From Mycogone perniciosa (Eukaryota; Ascomycota; Sordariomycetes; Hypocreales; Hypocreaceae), in contig JAOALB010000067.1 in the NCBI GenBank assembly GCA_025331125.1, forward strand, positions 80,334-144,333: a DNA stretch of 64,000 nt, written 5' to 3'. This document shows positions 10,552 through 21,200 of this stretch, piece after piece (the stretch's first letter is position 1; every line of letters starts with the position of its first letter). A program made the position numbers and the translations under genes. Below the pieces are notes generated by a model, which worked only from the letters and a program-made list of their open reading frames with translations, searched no databases and was not told the origin of the DNA.

Positions 10552-11586
10552 TTAGAAATTTGGTCCACTTACTATGGTTGTCCATGTGGCAGTGGGCCTG
10601 AAAGCCACATTATTGTTAGGAACAGCAAGGGTGAGTTCCTTGCCATCACTAAGGTCCTCCCATGCATATGCATCATACCTGTACCAGTCCTTCCATCCCT
10701 CCCGACTCATAATGGTGACAATCTCGAGGTCACCAGCTTCGCTCACCTGTGGAACGGGAAGTATGTACGCCTTATTGCCAAGCCCCTCGCCTACCATAGG
10801 AACAGGGTGGATTGTCGCTTTTCGCACTTCACGAAGCAGGTTGCTATTCACGAAGCGTTCGTTCCAGTACCCATCCTGGCTACTATCAGGCGACCATTTA
10901 AGTTCCTCGCTGCTGTCATTGATGGTGTACTCAATGCGCTGCCTCTTAAGGACCTTGCATTTCAAAAGTGGATAGACCGCAAGATTGTGGACGGGTTCCT
11001 CGCCAGTCTTTCCGGAGGTCTTGAGCGATTCCTTGGTGGTCGTAGACTTGGCGTATTTGTAGGAAACCGTGCTGGTTGACTTTGCCTCTGCAGTAACACC
11101 GTAGTATGAACCACGCCCTTTGATGCTGATCTCAGCATCTGTCCCGGCGTTTAACTCGGATGTAACGACAGTTTCTTGTTCCTTGTCGTGTTGGGTAATG
11201 TAGATTGAGGCAGGCAAGGTTTCGAGATTTGAGACCTCAGGGACCCATTCCATCGGTTTGACAATGTAGAGATAACCAAAAGTCTCATACCAGTCGTCAA
11301 CGGTATGTCTGCCTTCAAGATCTGTAACGACCATTTGCGCGGGAAGAGCTCCAAGCCGCTCTTCATTGATTCCAAAGATTTCCTCCAAGTCTGTTCTCCC
11401 AAGATTATAGCCTTGAACCTCGCCCAATGGTGGCTTGAACATCCCGAGCTTGCTTTCGTCAAAATGGAAGGGCATTTCACCCTCGCGTTTGAGAACCACG
11501 TTCTCAACATGAGAGGGGTTCACGTGGTGGGACCCAAAGGGCATGGTGCCACGAAGGACGCCCGAACCAAGGAGGCTGAGGGCCAT
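10552..11586 (-). CDS. Hypothetical protein, 344 aa; possible aerolysin-like beta-rich domain
   Basis: An intact single-exon ORF with ATG at 11586 and stop at 10552. Residues 1-110 have no recognised motif. From about residue 135 to 195 there is a long stretch alternating polar Ser/Thr/Lys with hydrophobic residues (for example TSTVSYKYAKSTTTKES), followed by a segment of alternating basic and hydrophobic residues (KCKVLKRQRIEYTI). That order resembles the amphipathic insertion strands and flanking strand of aerolysin/ETX-MTX2-type pore-forming proteins, but this is pattern resemblance only. The rest is rich in Trp and Tyr. No clear signal peptide is seen; the start MALSLLGSGVL is only weakly hydrophobic. 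No homolog was recognised with certainty. Composition is normal and there is no sign of RIP. Confidence 0.6.
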   Translation of the reverse strand: MALSLLGSGVLRGTMPFGSHHVNPSHVENVVLKREGEMPFHFDESKLGMFKPPLGEVQGYNLGRTDLEEIFGINEERLGALPAQMVVTDLEGRHTVDDWYETFGYLYIVKPMEWVPEVSNLETLPASIYITQHDKEQETVVTSELNAGTDAEISIKGRGSYYGVTAEAKSTSTVSYKYAKSTTTKESLKTSGKTGEEPVHNLAVYPLLKCKVLKRQRIEYTINDSSEELKWSPDSSQDGYWNERFVNSNLLREVRKATIHPVPMVGEGLGNKAYILPVPQVSEAGDLEIVTIMSREGWKDWYRYDAYAWEDLSDGKELTLAVPNNNVAFRPTATWTTIVSGPNF

Positions 11587-12649
11587 TGCGAAAACCGATA
11601 AAAGGATAAACTAACAGGGCTCAAGAGATGTGTGATGATATTGTTGCAGGTGATGGTGTGGGTGGTGGATATTGGATAGTGGACTTAGAAACTGAGGAGC
11701 AGGATAGGAGCATCTTTTATCGTCGAAATTCTAGCTCTCTCAACTCGAGACCTCCTATCTTCCAAGCTGAATGCATGAGCTAAGACTGGATGTCTTAGAA
11801 GCTGTCAGATGACGTCGGTCTGGTTGTTGGAAAGATGACTAGATGTGAGGATGCAGGGAGCCCGCTACTGTGGGCGGTCTTACGTGAGGTGAAACAGAAC
11901 ATGCGGTTTTCTCTTTGTACATATGATAAAATGGTTGGATATGAAACCAATTATGATAGGGAGCGGGTCCTTGCGCGACAGAAACTTGCTTTGTTCAGAT
12001 GCCTCCTCTGCTGTTCAGACGGCTGAGAAGGACGATGTGACAAATTTTGATCCAGAATGTATCAGAATAACTGGATAGTACCACCAAAATCGACGGCACA
12101 GTGTCTCACTCCTAAGGGCGGTAAACTCGGTCACGGTCCGAAGAGTCAGTCGTTGCACGGTTTCGTGAGTACTCGTAGGTATTTCACCAGTTGCATAAGC
12201 TTCAACAGCTTTAACAGCACACCTATATTGTGGTCATTTATGTCTCTCTATGCCGTCCATACACGTTACCTTCAACTTACACAAGTACTCCGTACTCCAT
12301 ACCTACCTACATTATTTCAACCCACACTCAGACACATTACATTAAAACTTGATGATTTGACTGATCAACGTGAATTTGTGTGATTGGTCTCGAACGTGAT
12401 CTCTAATCACATACATGCAACTTGGCCAAGGGCAGCGGCTGATAAATCACAGTCATAACGTTTTGGGCTGCGATGAGTTTGGGACTATATCGCCGATACC
12501 GGAATTGCTGCCAGAAAAAACGGTGGCAGTTTGACTCCATTTTCATTCATTTAGAGTGAGCCCAAGACGGCAAATATGGAACTGGGTACTTTAAATTTGG
12601 GGTCCTAGGATGCAAAAAATGGAAAACACTGAACTCAAGACAAGAGCTT
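11587..12649. other. Upstream region and intergenic, no gene seen
   Basis: The proximal part is the promoter/leader of the 10552-11586 gene. The two plus-strand ORFs here (11835-12026 and 12057-12383) have no motif and no supporting context. A near-palindromic AGTACTCCGTACTCC at about 12285-12299 recurs in variants elsewhere in the window (for example 4374-4382 and 15625-15640). Confidence 0.35.
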
Positions 12650-12687
12650 GGATCCCACATATTCCAAAGGATATGCTAGTGGTATGT
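12650..12687 (-). pseudogene. 5S rRNA fragment (5' part only)
   Basis: Read on the minus strand this matches the first 38-40 nt of the 5S copies at 12774-12892 and 12957-13075, down to the GGATCC site. The rest of the gene is missing. Downstream of its 5' end the same spacer type (CTCTCAACTC then TATATCCAC) follows as after the full copy 1. Confidence 0.65.
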
Positions 12688-12773
12688 GCCTGCTTCTCTC
12701 TCTCAACTCGGATTATATCCACACCAATATACGGAGTACACAACCGCAAAAAGAGAAAAGGAAAAAGAGAAAG

Positions 12774-12892
12774 ACATACAACAGCCGGTGTTCGCCAGTG
12801 GTCACCCACCTGACTACTAATCTGCCTCTCATTAGCTTGACTATGGCAGAGCGGACGGGATCCCGTATATTCTAATAGATATGGTCGTATGT
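12774..12892 (-). rRNA. 5S rRNA, copy 1 (diverged, possibly pseudogene)
   Basis: Read on the minus strand it starts ACATACGACCATAT, carries CGGGATCCCGTCCGCTCT, a TTAGTAGT core and GGTGGGTGACCAC, and ends TTGTATGT: the expected order and length (119 nt) for a fungal 5S rRNA. The 5' and 3' ends pair as helix I. Compared with copy 2 it has extra changes in the internal control region (AGTCAAGCTAATG and GTAGTCAGGTGG), so promoter activity is doubtful. Poly-T runs on the transcript side (A runs at 12748-12752 and 12762-12766) could end RNA polymerase III transcription. Confidence 0.8.
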
Positions 12893-12943
12893 GATGGCCG
12901 GCCTCTCAACTCACGCTATATCCACTGACCTTTGCGTATCAAC

Positions 12944-12956
12944 AAAAAGGCAAAAA
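12944..12956 (-). terminator. RNA polymerase III T-run terminator of 5S copy 2
   Basis: Two A5 runs on the plus strand (12944-12948 and 12952-12956) read as T5 runs immediately after the 3' end of 5S copy 2. Confidence 0.6.
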
Positions 12957-13075
12957 GCATACAACAGCCGGTGTTCGCTGGTGGTCACCCACCCAACTAC
13001 TAATCTGCCTCTCATTGGCTTAACTATGGGAGAGCGGACGGGATCCCGTATATTCCAATGGATATGGTCGTATGT
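12957..13075 (-). rRNA. 5S rRNA, copy 2
   Basis: A 119-nt minus-strand copy beginning ACATACGACCATATCC and ending TTGTATGC. It contains CGGGATCCCGTCCGCTCT, CCCATAGTTAAGCC, TTAGTAGTTGGGTGGG and GTGACCACCAGCGAA, close to the well-known Pezizomycotina 5S sequence. The internal control region looks intact and a T-run terminator follows. It is followed 183 bp away by copy 1, with similar spacers, so the pair arose by tandem duplication. Genes this short are below the usual RIP length threshold, which fits their survival. Confidence 0.88.
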
Positions 13076-13737
13076 GCTTTGACATCAGCCTCATCCAGCT
13101 TATACGTCTTACGAGATACAGAGATACATAGCAAAAAGGGAGAACATACTAATACAGTCTATATCCATGGTATAATATCATTATCTCTCGATGATACACA
13201 CCTATGCGGCTGGTAATGATGCCTGACTGAAAGAGATGTGTTCAACATGCGGAAACAGACGATGTATCAGGGCTAGAAGATTTGTCAAATGCGCAAGCTC
13301 GAATACGTTGATGTCAGGCAAGTAGAGTCCATTTTGAATAGACAACCTCGGCATCCAATTCTATATCTATAGCCGTTTTGGAAAGCCTGTGAATTTGATA
13401 GAACATTCACAGCTTGTGTGACAATCTGAAGTACAGAGTCCGCAACAGAGGGCCACATTTTTCCAGGCATAGTTTTATTAACTAAAAAGGCAACTACTTT
13501 AACAGATATCGTTAAAGGGGCAAATATCTCAAATTTTAGGATAGTAATTTAAGGTAACTACAGGACCTAGATGTAGATAAAAAAGAATGTATATCATGAG
13601 GACTATATATAGGCCTAACACATAGTAAGAAAGAAATATACCATCAGCCACAGTGCTACACCCTAGACTATGGCGCTGAGACCAGTACAAAAACAAACAT
13701 ATAATAAACCATTATAAGCCATACAACTAACGGCTTG
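13076..13737. other. Intergenic, no gene seen
   Basis: 5' flank of the 5S copies and 3' flank of the hydrolase gene. The 61-codon minus ORF at 13285-13470 has no motif. A modestly AT-rich stretch at 13480-13720 is probably 3' flank. Confidence 0.35.
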
Positions 13738-14808
13738 CTAAGCATACTTATGCCAGAACTTACGTACCACGCTGTAAAATTCATCCTTCTTCTCATACCA
13801 GGGCAAATGACCAGTGTTGGCAAAAACATGAAATGTGCTCTGCGGGATACCCTTATGCATAATTTTGGCGACTGTTAAAGAGCACACAATATCCTTATCC
13901 CCGACGGTTATCAAGGTTGGTGCCCTTACCTTTGATAGCTTTGCCTTGTTCGGTGCCAAAACGCCACTCAAGAGAGACTTCGTGTTGGCAATATTGGCCC
14001 ATAGATCAAGAATTGGCTCGTGTCTTGTTTCCGCCATGAAGAGGGGCGCAAGCTCTGGGTTTGCAAAGTAGACCGGCATTATTTTGAGCCATACAGCATC
14101 AAATTCAGCGTCAGTTCGCGGATATTCCGGGAGGGAAATGTTCGTAAACATAGGCAGGGCAGCAATAGCATCCTTATAGCCCGGGTCATTCGCCGACGCC
14201 TGTACAAAGGCTTCGACGGCAGCTGAGTCGCCATAGTCCTCAAGGCACCCCGAGATGATGTAGAGGGATGATACCCTCGTCGGGTATTCCTCCGCATATA
14301 GCAGCGCTGCACTGGCACCTGTGCAGTGAGCCTGTACATTGAGTTTCTCTAAGCCAAGGAATTTTCATAGACGCTCAAGATCGGACGCAGCCTGGATGGA
14401 AGAAACATCCAACGGGTTCTCAGGTCGCTGCGAAGGAGCATTGCCAGCCGGGGTAAGAAATATAAAAGTATACTCGTTCTCAAGCGGTGCCATAGATGCC
14501 AGGCTATAGGCTGCACCAACACCCGAAGGCGGGGCTATGCCGAATATTTTTTTATTTTTCTTCATATTAGAGCCGCGCACGGAAACGAGCTGTGAAAGGG
14601 GGCCTAACTGCACCATGCAGTCCACTTCATATCTGAACGGCGTCGGACAAGGTTTCACAGCTATAGCGGTCGAGGTTGGCTTAGGAGGGACAGCTGAACA
14701 CCCGCTGTCTTTAGCCAAGACAGCCGACGAGAAAGCGATGACAGAGGTGATAAAGAGTTTAGGAGACACCTGTAATGATTCATTAGCCAGGAACACTGCG
14801 CGGCTCAA
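13738..14808 (-). pseudogene. Alpha/beta hydrolase gene with in-frame TGA and no clear ATG
   Basis: One continuous frame from 14808 to the stop at 13738, about 356 codons, broken only by a TGA at 14365-14367 (codon 148 of the frame). The N-terminal part has a signal-peptide-like helix (LFITSVIAFSSAVLA) and then the hydrolase core with G-I-A-P-P and F-L-T-P-A-G-N. After the TGA comes Q-A-H-C-T-G-A-S: the nucleophile elbow, where the usual Ser is Cys. The acid is likely the Asp in V-G-D-K-D and the His is in N-T-G-H-L-P-W, so the rest of the triad is present. The TGA is one C-to-T change from CGA (Arg). No ATG lies in frame before codon 1: the frame meets TAA 5 codons upstream, while a nearby ATG (about 14842) is in another frame. 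It is most likely a recent pseudogene; a sequencing error at the TGA would leave only the start problem. Substrate unknown. Confidence 0.75.
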
Positions 14809-15295
14809 TGCCCTGAATGTAACTTAGGGGGTTTCTGACCATTGTGAAGAAAGGAGAAGTTTGAAGACAAAGGATGATGTAGAAAAGTGAGTGTACAGAA
14901 AGAAGACACTGGCATGATGGGAGTGAGGTCACATATATATAGTCAGTACTCTTTAATGCGGGCAGGTTACGAAGTCACTGAGGTGCTTCGTAACTCAGTA
15001 AACTTAAACTGTCGCTCGTATTACCGGCTGATACACTATGACCAAATCCGGCAAGGGTCTTCCCGGATAAAAATAATACCCCTGACCTATACCCCCCACT
15101 CGCTTCACGGTTCGCCGAATAACCGTCTCAAAAATGCCCGCCTCGTATCCAATATCCGAGCACTCTGTGTGGAGTATGGAGTACCGGAAAGAAATATACT
15201 GACAACGATCACCCTTGCCTCTCTTCAAGAAGAAACTAGTGCCAAGAGGCTAGTCGGAGTCAAAGCTTGAACTACTATACGAGCAATCGTAGATT
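14809..15295. other. Upstream region of the hydrolase gene, no other gene
   Basis: Short ORFs on both strands (14887-15270 and 15004-15228) overlap each other and have no motif. A TATATATAG at about 14933-14942 lies about 110 bp upstream of the hydrolase frame and could be its TATA box. Confidence 0.35.
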
Positions 15296-15544
15296 TATCA
15301 ATCACAGATCAACAGTATGAGGGCTCATAGATGGATTGGAAATTATTGAATTCAGCCCCTTACTGATCCCAAGTTAGGTAGGGAAAGCTGCTGCTTAAAT
15401 ACATGAAAGCTAGCTAACAAATTGAGCTAGACTATCCGGCTTCATCACTATCTTCCGGATCCGGCTATTGTTGCTAGCTGTTTGGGAATAAAGGAGTGTT
15501 CTGTTTGAATGTGTTGTGATATGAATATATTACTGAGTTTGACA
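15296..15544 (-). mobile_element. Solo LTR, copy 3, inverted
   Basis: The reverse complement runs from TGTCAA (15544) to TTGATA (15296) and aligns with the LTRs at 125-417 and 4385-4696, including CCGGATCCG, CATGTATTTAAGCAGC and ATGAGCCCTCATACTGTTGA. At 249 bp it is shorter through internal deletions in the first third. The flanking pentamers (AGATT left, CATGG right) do not match, so the target duplication is lost or one edge has moved. Confidence 0.75.
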
Positions 15545-16902
15545 CATGGAACCTAATTACACGCCGGCTTCTCCAAGTTCGAAAGCGTCAATGTTGATCC
15601 CAACAGCCCGTGAAGCCTCTAAGTGTACGGAGTACAGAGTACGGTTTAGTATCTCTAGAAACTAGTTTGTTGGGGTTCACTTACATTTCTACTTTTATAA
15701 AACTCTTAAAAGAAGCGTTTACTATTATAAGATTGGTGATATTTGCTCCTACTTACATACCTATGAAGTTAATGGCAATGCCTTTAAGATTGCATTATAA
15801 AAGCTCTTACCCTAATTTCAGTGCTTTTACCGCCTGCTGCTTTTTGGTATTAAAGTAAAGGGCCCCTGTGGCGGTCTTGGATTTAAATTTACCATGGCAC
15901 TGCTTGTTGGTCACGTCTACAAACGTACAATTCAATATGGACATGCCAACTTGATCAAGATTCCACATGGAGATATTTGGAGGAGTTGTAGCCAAGTCCC
16001 AAGCTTGGGCAAGAATGTTAAGACTGCACAATTCGACCTTCCTGCTGCCTTGCCAATCCACAAGCAAGCGAGTCCGTATTTGCGATTACCTTACTTTCCT
16101 ACTGGAAAGCATGACTTTGCACATTTTGCTGCGTTTCTAATATATGTTATGCTTCGCATCCAAGGCTTTTTTGAAAAGCACGCCCTTTGATTCCTCCTGT
16201 AAAAGGGATAGGAAACTATATGGTCTAAGACTAGTACCCCAAACCTGCTCATTCCCGCTGTACTGGAAAGTTGCGATAACCCTCTCTCTCTCTTGTCGCG
16301 TCCTTCCAGACCTTTCCAGTTTGACTGCTCATTTAACACCCGCTGATTGGAAGGTCATGGTTCATAGTGACTGAAACAAATGCCCAGGAAAGTTGAGAGT
16401 AGATGTAGACGAAGAACACAACCTCCAACATTTGCTTTGCTTTGCATTCGTCCCTTCAGCCTCATCAAGACGCCCCCCAAGACGTCAAGAGAAAACGCCT
16501 CATCTTTCACTGCCTGTTCGTAACCACACTAGCACACCCCCTATGTAGGCCGTCATCGGCCCCTAGCAGTACTTCTTGGGTCCTGAAGGTGGAATCCGTT
16601 CGCGCAGAGATGAGAAGCGCCAAGATGACTATTGGGTTTGTATCACATCCTCCACCAATTGAAAGAGACGTTGATATGAACTTCCTCACCGAAGAAAATG
16701 TTCGTCTGGCTGACTCTTTCAGCTTTTGGGCCTCCAAGAATCCATCCCCGCTCGTTTCTAGCATCGTCTGATTCATTAGCTCGCCGTTGCTCTGCGTGAG
16801 GCTGAAGCCTCTGGATTCGTTATTAATAAATAAGTTTTCCAACTGCCATTTTCTCTTTTTGCTTACATTGTTCCACATTTGCCTCTAGCATCACTGTTCA
16901 AG
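15545..16902. other. Intergenic with weak ORFs on both strands
   Basis: Several overlapping short ORFs (15807-16067 -, 15894-16190 +, 16091-16339 -, 16442-16771 +, 16507-16878 -) are present. The minus frame at 15807-16067 contains W-N-L-D-Q-V-G-M, faintly like the first-Asp block of a pogo/Tc1 transposase, but the flanking frames do not extend it. I see no gene I can support. The last 150 bp form the leader of the gene at 16903. Confidence 0.3.
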
Positions 16903-17939
16903 ATGAACTTCCTACCGTGTGGCAATCTAGTCCATTGCTACGATCGTTCCGAATCATACTTCGAAGACCCTACAGGCCCGGATATTGCGGGAATCGGTGT
17001 GGGCGCCATGATACTCGGTGACACGAGCAAAGTGTTGACAGGCGATGTTCCTAGATTCTGCTGTCTTTCGTGTTCACAGGATTTGTGGCTATCTGCACAT
17101 TGATGTTAGCCTTTGTCAACCATGGAATCCCGGATGAACAATACAACTGCATTGATCGTATGATTGTCCCCCAGGTGCGGATGGCGATCCAGTCTATTGT
17201 CTCCACAGTTCGCGCTGTGATGGACAAGTTACGAGGACGCAGCGCCCGACAGGGTACCTCAACGAGGGGAGGAGAAATAAGAGGAGCAATGACCGGATAC
17301 CAAGTGTTTCTTCTTGCCTTGAGTGATCAGATGCTTATGACTGGAATCGGACTTCTCATTGAGATTTTCTCCCAGATCTGCAGCATCACTACCTTTTCCT
17401 TCCAAATGACCGTTGGTCTTGTTTATTTCTGCTCAACAACTCATCTGGCCACTCTGGCAGCTCTCCGAGCTTATTTCCAGAAAAATACATACCGAAGGCT
17501 ACTTAGGGTTTCCTTGATGATTTTCTTGTTAATATTCCACATGGTAAGCAAATTCATTGAGTACTTGATCGCAATCAACGACCCTACATTACAAGCAGCT
17601 TGTGCAATTAATAACCTCAACGGCAATCTTGGCCCAGCAATCTGGGATTGGCTAGCCTTTGCCGCGTACTTCTCCTGGAATTACTACATATTTATTACAG
17701 CCAATCTGAGAAGTGACAGGCTTTCTGGTGAGGAAAAGGATCCATACCCTATTGTCCTAAGCCTACAATCTCTCTTCTCAGATTCGCATTTCATAATCAG
17801 ACCAACTTCCCTCCTACAACACCAGGTCTTGGCACCTCGTGTTAACGTTTTCGCACGCAACACCACCAAACCACTAACAGCATTAAACCTCTGCTCGCGA
17901 TGGCCTCAGAGCCCGCGAGCAGTGGTCCCTTTAACCTAG
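16903..17939 (+). CDS. Multi-pass membrane protein of unknown function, C-terminus cut by a LINE
   Basis: Two exons, 16903-17017 and 17080-17939, join across a 62-nt GT-AG intron with a GTTGACA branch-like site and give a 324-residue frame. The start carries C-x-x-Y...G-P-D-I-A-G-I-G-V, a motif I associate with a fungal family of polytopic membrane proteins of unknown role. About five to six membrane helices follow, including ALSDQMLMTGIGLLIEIFS, a helix with MTVGLVYFCSTTH, VSLMIFLLIFHMV, and DWLAFAAYFSWNYYIF near residue 250. After about residue 275 (17760 onward) the frame turns into low-complexity sequence and runs into the start of LINE ORF1, which is at 17900 in another frame. So the native last helix and tail are probably missing and the stop at 17939 belongs to the insertion. 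Confidence 0.6.
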
Positions 17940-18217
17940 GGGAGCATACGCCTAGGAAGATACAACAAGAGGCAAGGAACACTATTCTCGCTGGAGCAGA
18001 AATGGATCTCTGCACTGACGCCATTACTGCTAAGCCCGGCCTATCGCCGAGGGAAGGTCAGTATATCGAAACACACTCCAGCTCAGAGCCCAACACCAAC
18101 AGCAACTTCAACTCTTTAGCACCTAGTCCTCCGAGCTTACCTCCACTCTCTTTCACGCAATTAAATACCGGAATTAGTGCTCTTAAAGCCCTAGAAAGTA
18201 TCGAGGCCAATAGCTAG
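17900..18217 (+). pseudogene. LINE ORF1 5' end
   Basis: A 105-codon frame starting MASEPASSGPFNLGEH, rich in Ser, Pro and Ala, with the helix-like L-K-A-L-E-S-I-E-A near its end. It leads directly into RIP-degraded LINE sequence on the same strand, so it is read as the surviving start of the element's gag-like ORF1. The following codons are stopped by TAG at 18215. C-to-T damage is light here and becomes heavy after about 18230. Confidence 0.5.
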
Positions 18218-21200
18218 GCCTTCCTCGAGGATTAGATGGCGGTTCTCTATATAGTCTATAAAGCATTTAATAACGCTATAGCCTAATTGCTAGTAGGCAG
18301 AAGATACAATATCGCTATCCAGATAACCTAAGGTATCGTTAACTTCCTTAGTAATAATAATACTGCAATTAAATTACAGCTAAACGCTTTTAAAAACTTT
18401 TATGCCAGTAAACTGCGCGCTGGGCTCCCCTTTAACGCGCCTCATTACACCTAGACGCGCACCTTAATAACAATAACTAGAACGTATTAAACTGGAATCC
18501 CTGTAGCTAGTGTTAAAGAAGACCTATAAGTCTTTATTAGGCTAGACCCAGGATTAGCTGTATAGAAGTATAAAGTATACTATATCCGCTTACTAGTTAC
18601 AGGGATTACTTAGTAAAGACTTAATACTGTTTTTTAGGCATTATTAATAAAGACTAAATAGTTAATAACCCCAGCTAATTAAAAAATTAAATAAAAGCTT
18701 TTTAATAAAGAGAATAAAATTAGCGCCTGCCTAAGCGCTAAAAAAGTCGAGGCAGTTTGATAATAGTGTATATATATAGTCCTAGGCTGCCTAAAAAAGA
18801 TCTTAAGCTCCTTTAATAATATAAAGGTAAATGACTTTAAAGCTATTAAGCTAAAAGTGAAAATATAAACTAGCCAAGACCTAGTTAATATCTAATTTTT
18901 AAAGTAACTATATTAAAACTAGTAAAGGAAAATAGTTTTACTCTTTTTCTTTAAATTAATTAATAAAAAGTTTACTTTTTTTAGCTTTAATAGTATAGTA
19001 AAATTAATATAAAAGACTGCCCCTTTATTATAATATAAAAATTATTAAGACTTTTACCTTTAATAAATATATTAAAAAAACCGCAAATACTGCCTTTATA
19101 GTAGCCTTAAATATAAAATATAAGTCTGTTTATTAAATATCCAATATATTAACTGCTTAAAGCTATATAAGGCTATATATAAACTATACTTAACTAAACC
19201 CTTTTATAGCTATAAAAAGCTAATATACCTTTTAATTGCAAAACTATAAAAAGTATATTAATAGGGAGTAAAGGTATCTCGATAGATTTACTTTATAGCC
19301 CCTATAACTTTAAATACTGCTTAAATATAATAACTACTAGCCCCCTTTTATTACTATATATAGCAGCAGTAAAGAGACTTTTACAGTTTTAAGCTTTAAG
19401 AAAAAGGCTACGCTAAAAGATAATAACTTAAAGATCCTTTAATAAATCCTAAAAAACTTAACTAAAACTAAAAAAACAGGAAATCTTAAAGAATATTCTA
19501 AGCTAATATTAATAAATTAAGGCTAGTATATAATACTGCCTTTGCCTTTACAGCTAAAAAAGGCTATAATATTATTATAATATAGGAACTATATATAAAT
19601 ATTAGTTAAAAGGGATACTGCTATATAGTATAATATAAAGAATTCTAGACCTTTTCCTTAACAATAACCTAAGTAAACTATAGCACCTGCCTATAAGTCT
19701 TTATATATATAAACAGGAAAGCAGGAATTTAAGCTAAATAACTATTTATTAAAACTACTTGGGACCTCTTTTAAGTCTATATTAATAGTATTATAACTAT
19801 TAACCTTTATAAAAAATATAATATATTTAAGGCCTTTAATACTTTATTTATATAGCTAATTGCTAAAAACTATATAATAGCCAGGGACTTTAACGCTATA
19901 TACTTTTTATAGTAGGCGACTAGTAACTATAACTAAAGCGCATTAGTAGTTAACTAGGCCTTTAAAACTAGCCTTTTTCTCTTTAACCCTTTAAATACTT
20001 TAATTTATACATTAAGCAATATAATTAATTTAGCGTTCTTGAATATATTATTAGCGGAAGCTATATTAAAAGAACACCTATTTATTAGCTTTAACTATAT
20101 TATATTAAGTATTATAATCCCAGCTTTAGTTTACTGCCTAATACTACTTAAAAGGCTAAAGGTTAAAGGGGTATAATAAACCGTTATACTATTACGCTAA
20201 CAGGCAAAAGAATAAGCTAATAATTGCATTTCTAGCAATTATTATAACGGTACCAACTATATATAAGGGAAACGTGCTCGGAACGTAACAAGGGGATAAT
20301 AATAAAGGATATTTTTTAGCTTTAATTAAAGAAAGGATCCTACTTTTTCCCCCCTTATAACTAATAGCAGCAGTTACAGACGAGGCTGCTAAAGCGCTAC
20401 TCTCTCTCCTTTATAAATCTGCCAAAATAATAAGCCGACTATTAAGTTAATTACCTTTAAAACTATAGTAAAGAGCTGAGTGTAAGGAGAGCTACTAGGC
20501 TTTTTTAATAATTAAAAGAATAGCAGCTTTACTGCTAAACGCTTATCTTTATAATGCCTAAAAGTCCTTTAAAAACAGTAAAAAACACTAAAAGGGTATA
20601 TTAGTAAGATATAATTAATACAGCCAGTAAAATTAAAGATATCTTTTATATAGCCTACTAGGCTAGGCTAAGACTAATCTTTTAACTGCTATTACTATAA
20701 ATTAATAACTAGGTTTTTACCTTTTAAAAGAAAAGGGTTACTGCCTTTTATAACACTATATTTAAAAGATATATAGCAGCTACTAATATTAAAAACCTAT
20801 AAATCTTAATTATTGAATAATAATAAATTACTTTCCCTATAATAGTTTTATTAAAAGAAGTAGTAGCAGCTATAATATATATAAAGATATATTTTTAAGT
20901 ATTAATAATATTATAATAAACCTTTTATATTTTTACTAGCTAATAATTAAAAAATATATTCACTCCCTTTATAAAATTTACTTTAAAATTAGGCATTACC
21001 TATTTACTTTTAAATTAGCCGAGGTAGTAATAATCTTTAAGCCAAGGAAAAGAAATCTTTTATCCTTAAAGGCCTAAAGGGCAATCTCTCTCCTTTTATA
21101 CCTAAGTAAAGGACTTAAACGCTTTATTGCATAAAAGATAGTATATACTGTAATTAAATAGTAGGTACTATATACTAAATAGGCTAGCGCCCTTTTTAAA

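Noticed and set aside
10528..11079. 183-codon plus-strand ORF
   Set aside because: Antisense to the intact 344-residue frame at 10552-11586, which has better amino-acid composition and full length.
12610..13082. Overlapping plus-strand ORFs sharing similar peptides
   Set aside because: They are antisense to the tandem 5S rRNA copies and repeat because the RNA genes repeat.
15807..16067. Minus-strand frame with W-N-L-D-Q, possible pogo/Tc1 transposase relic
   Set aside because: Only one weak block; neighbouring frames give no second or third catalytic block and no terminal repeats were found.
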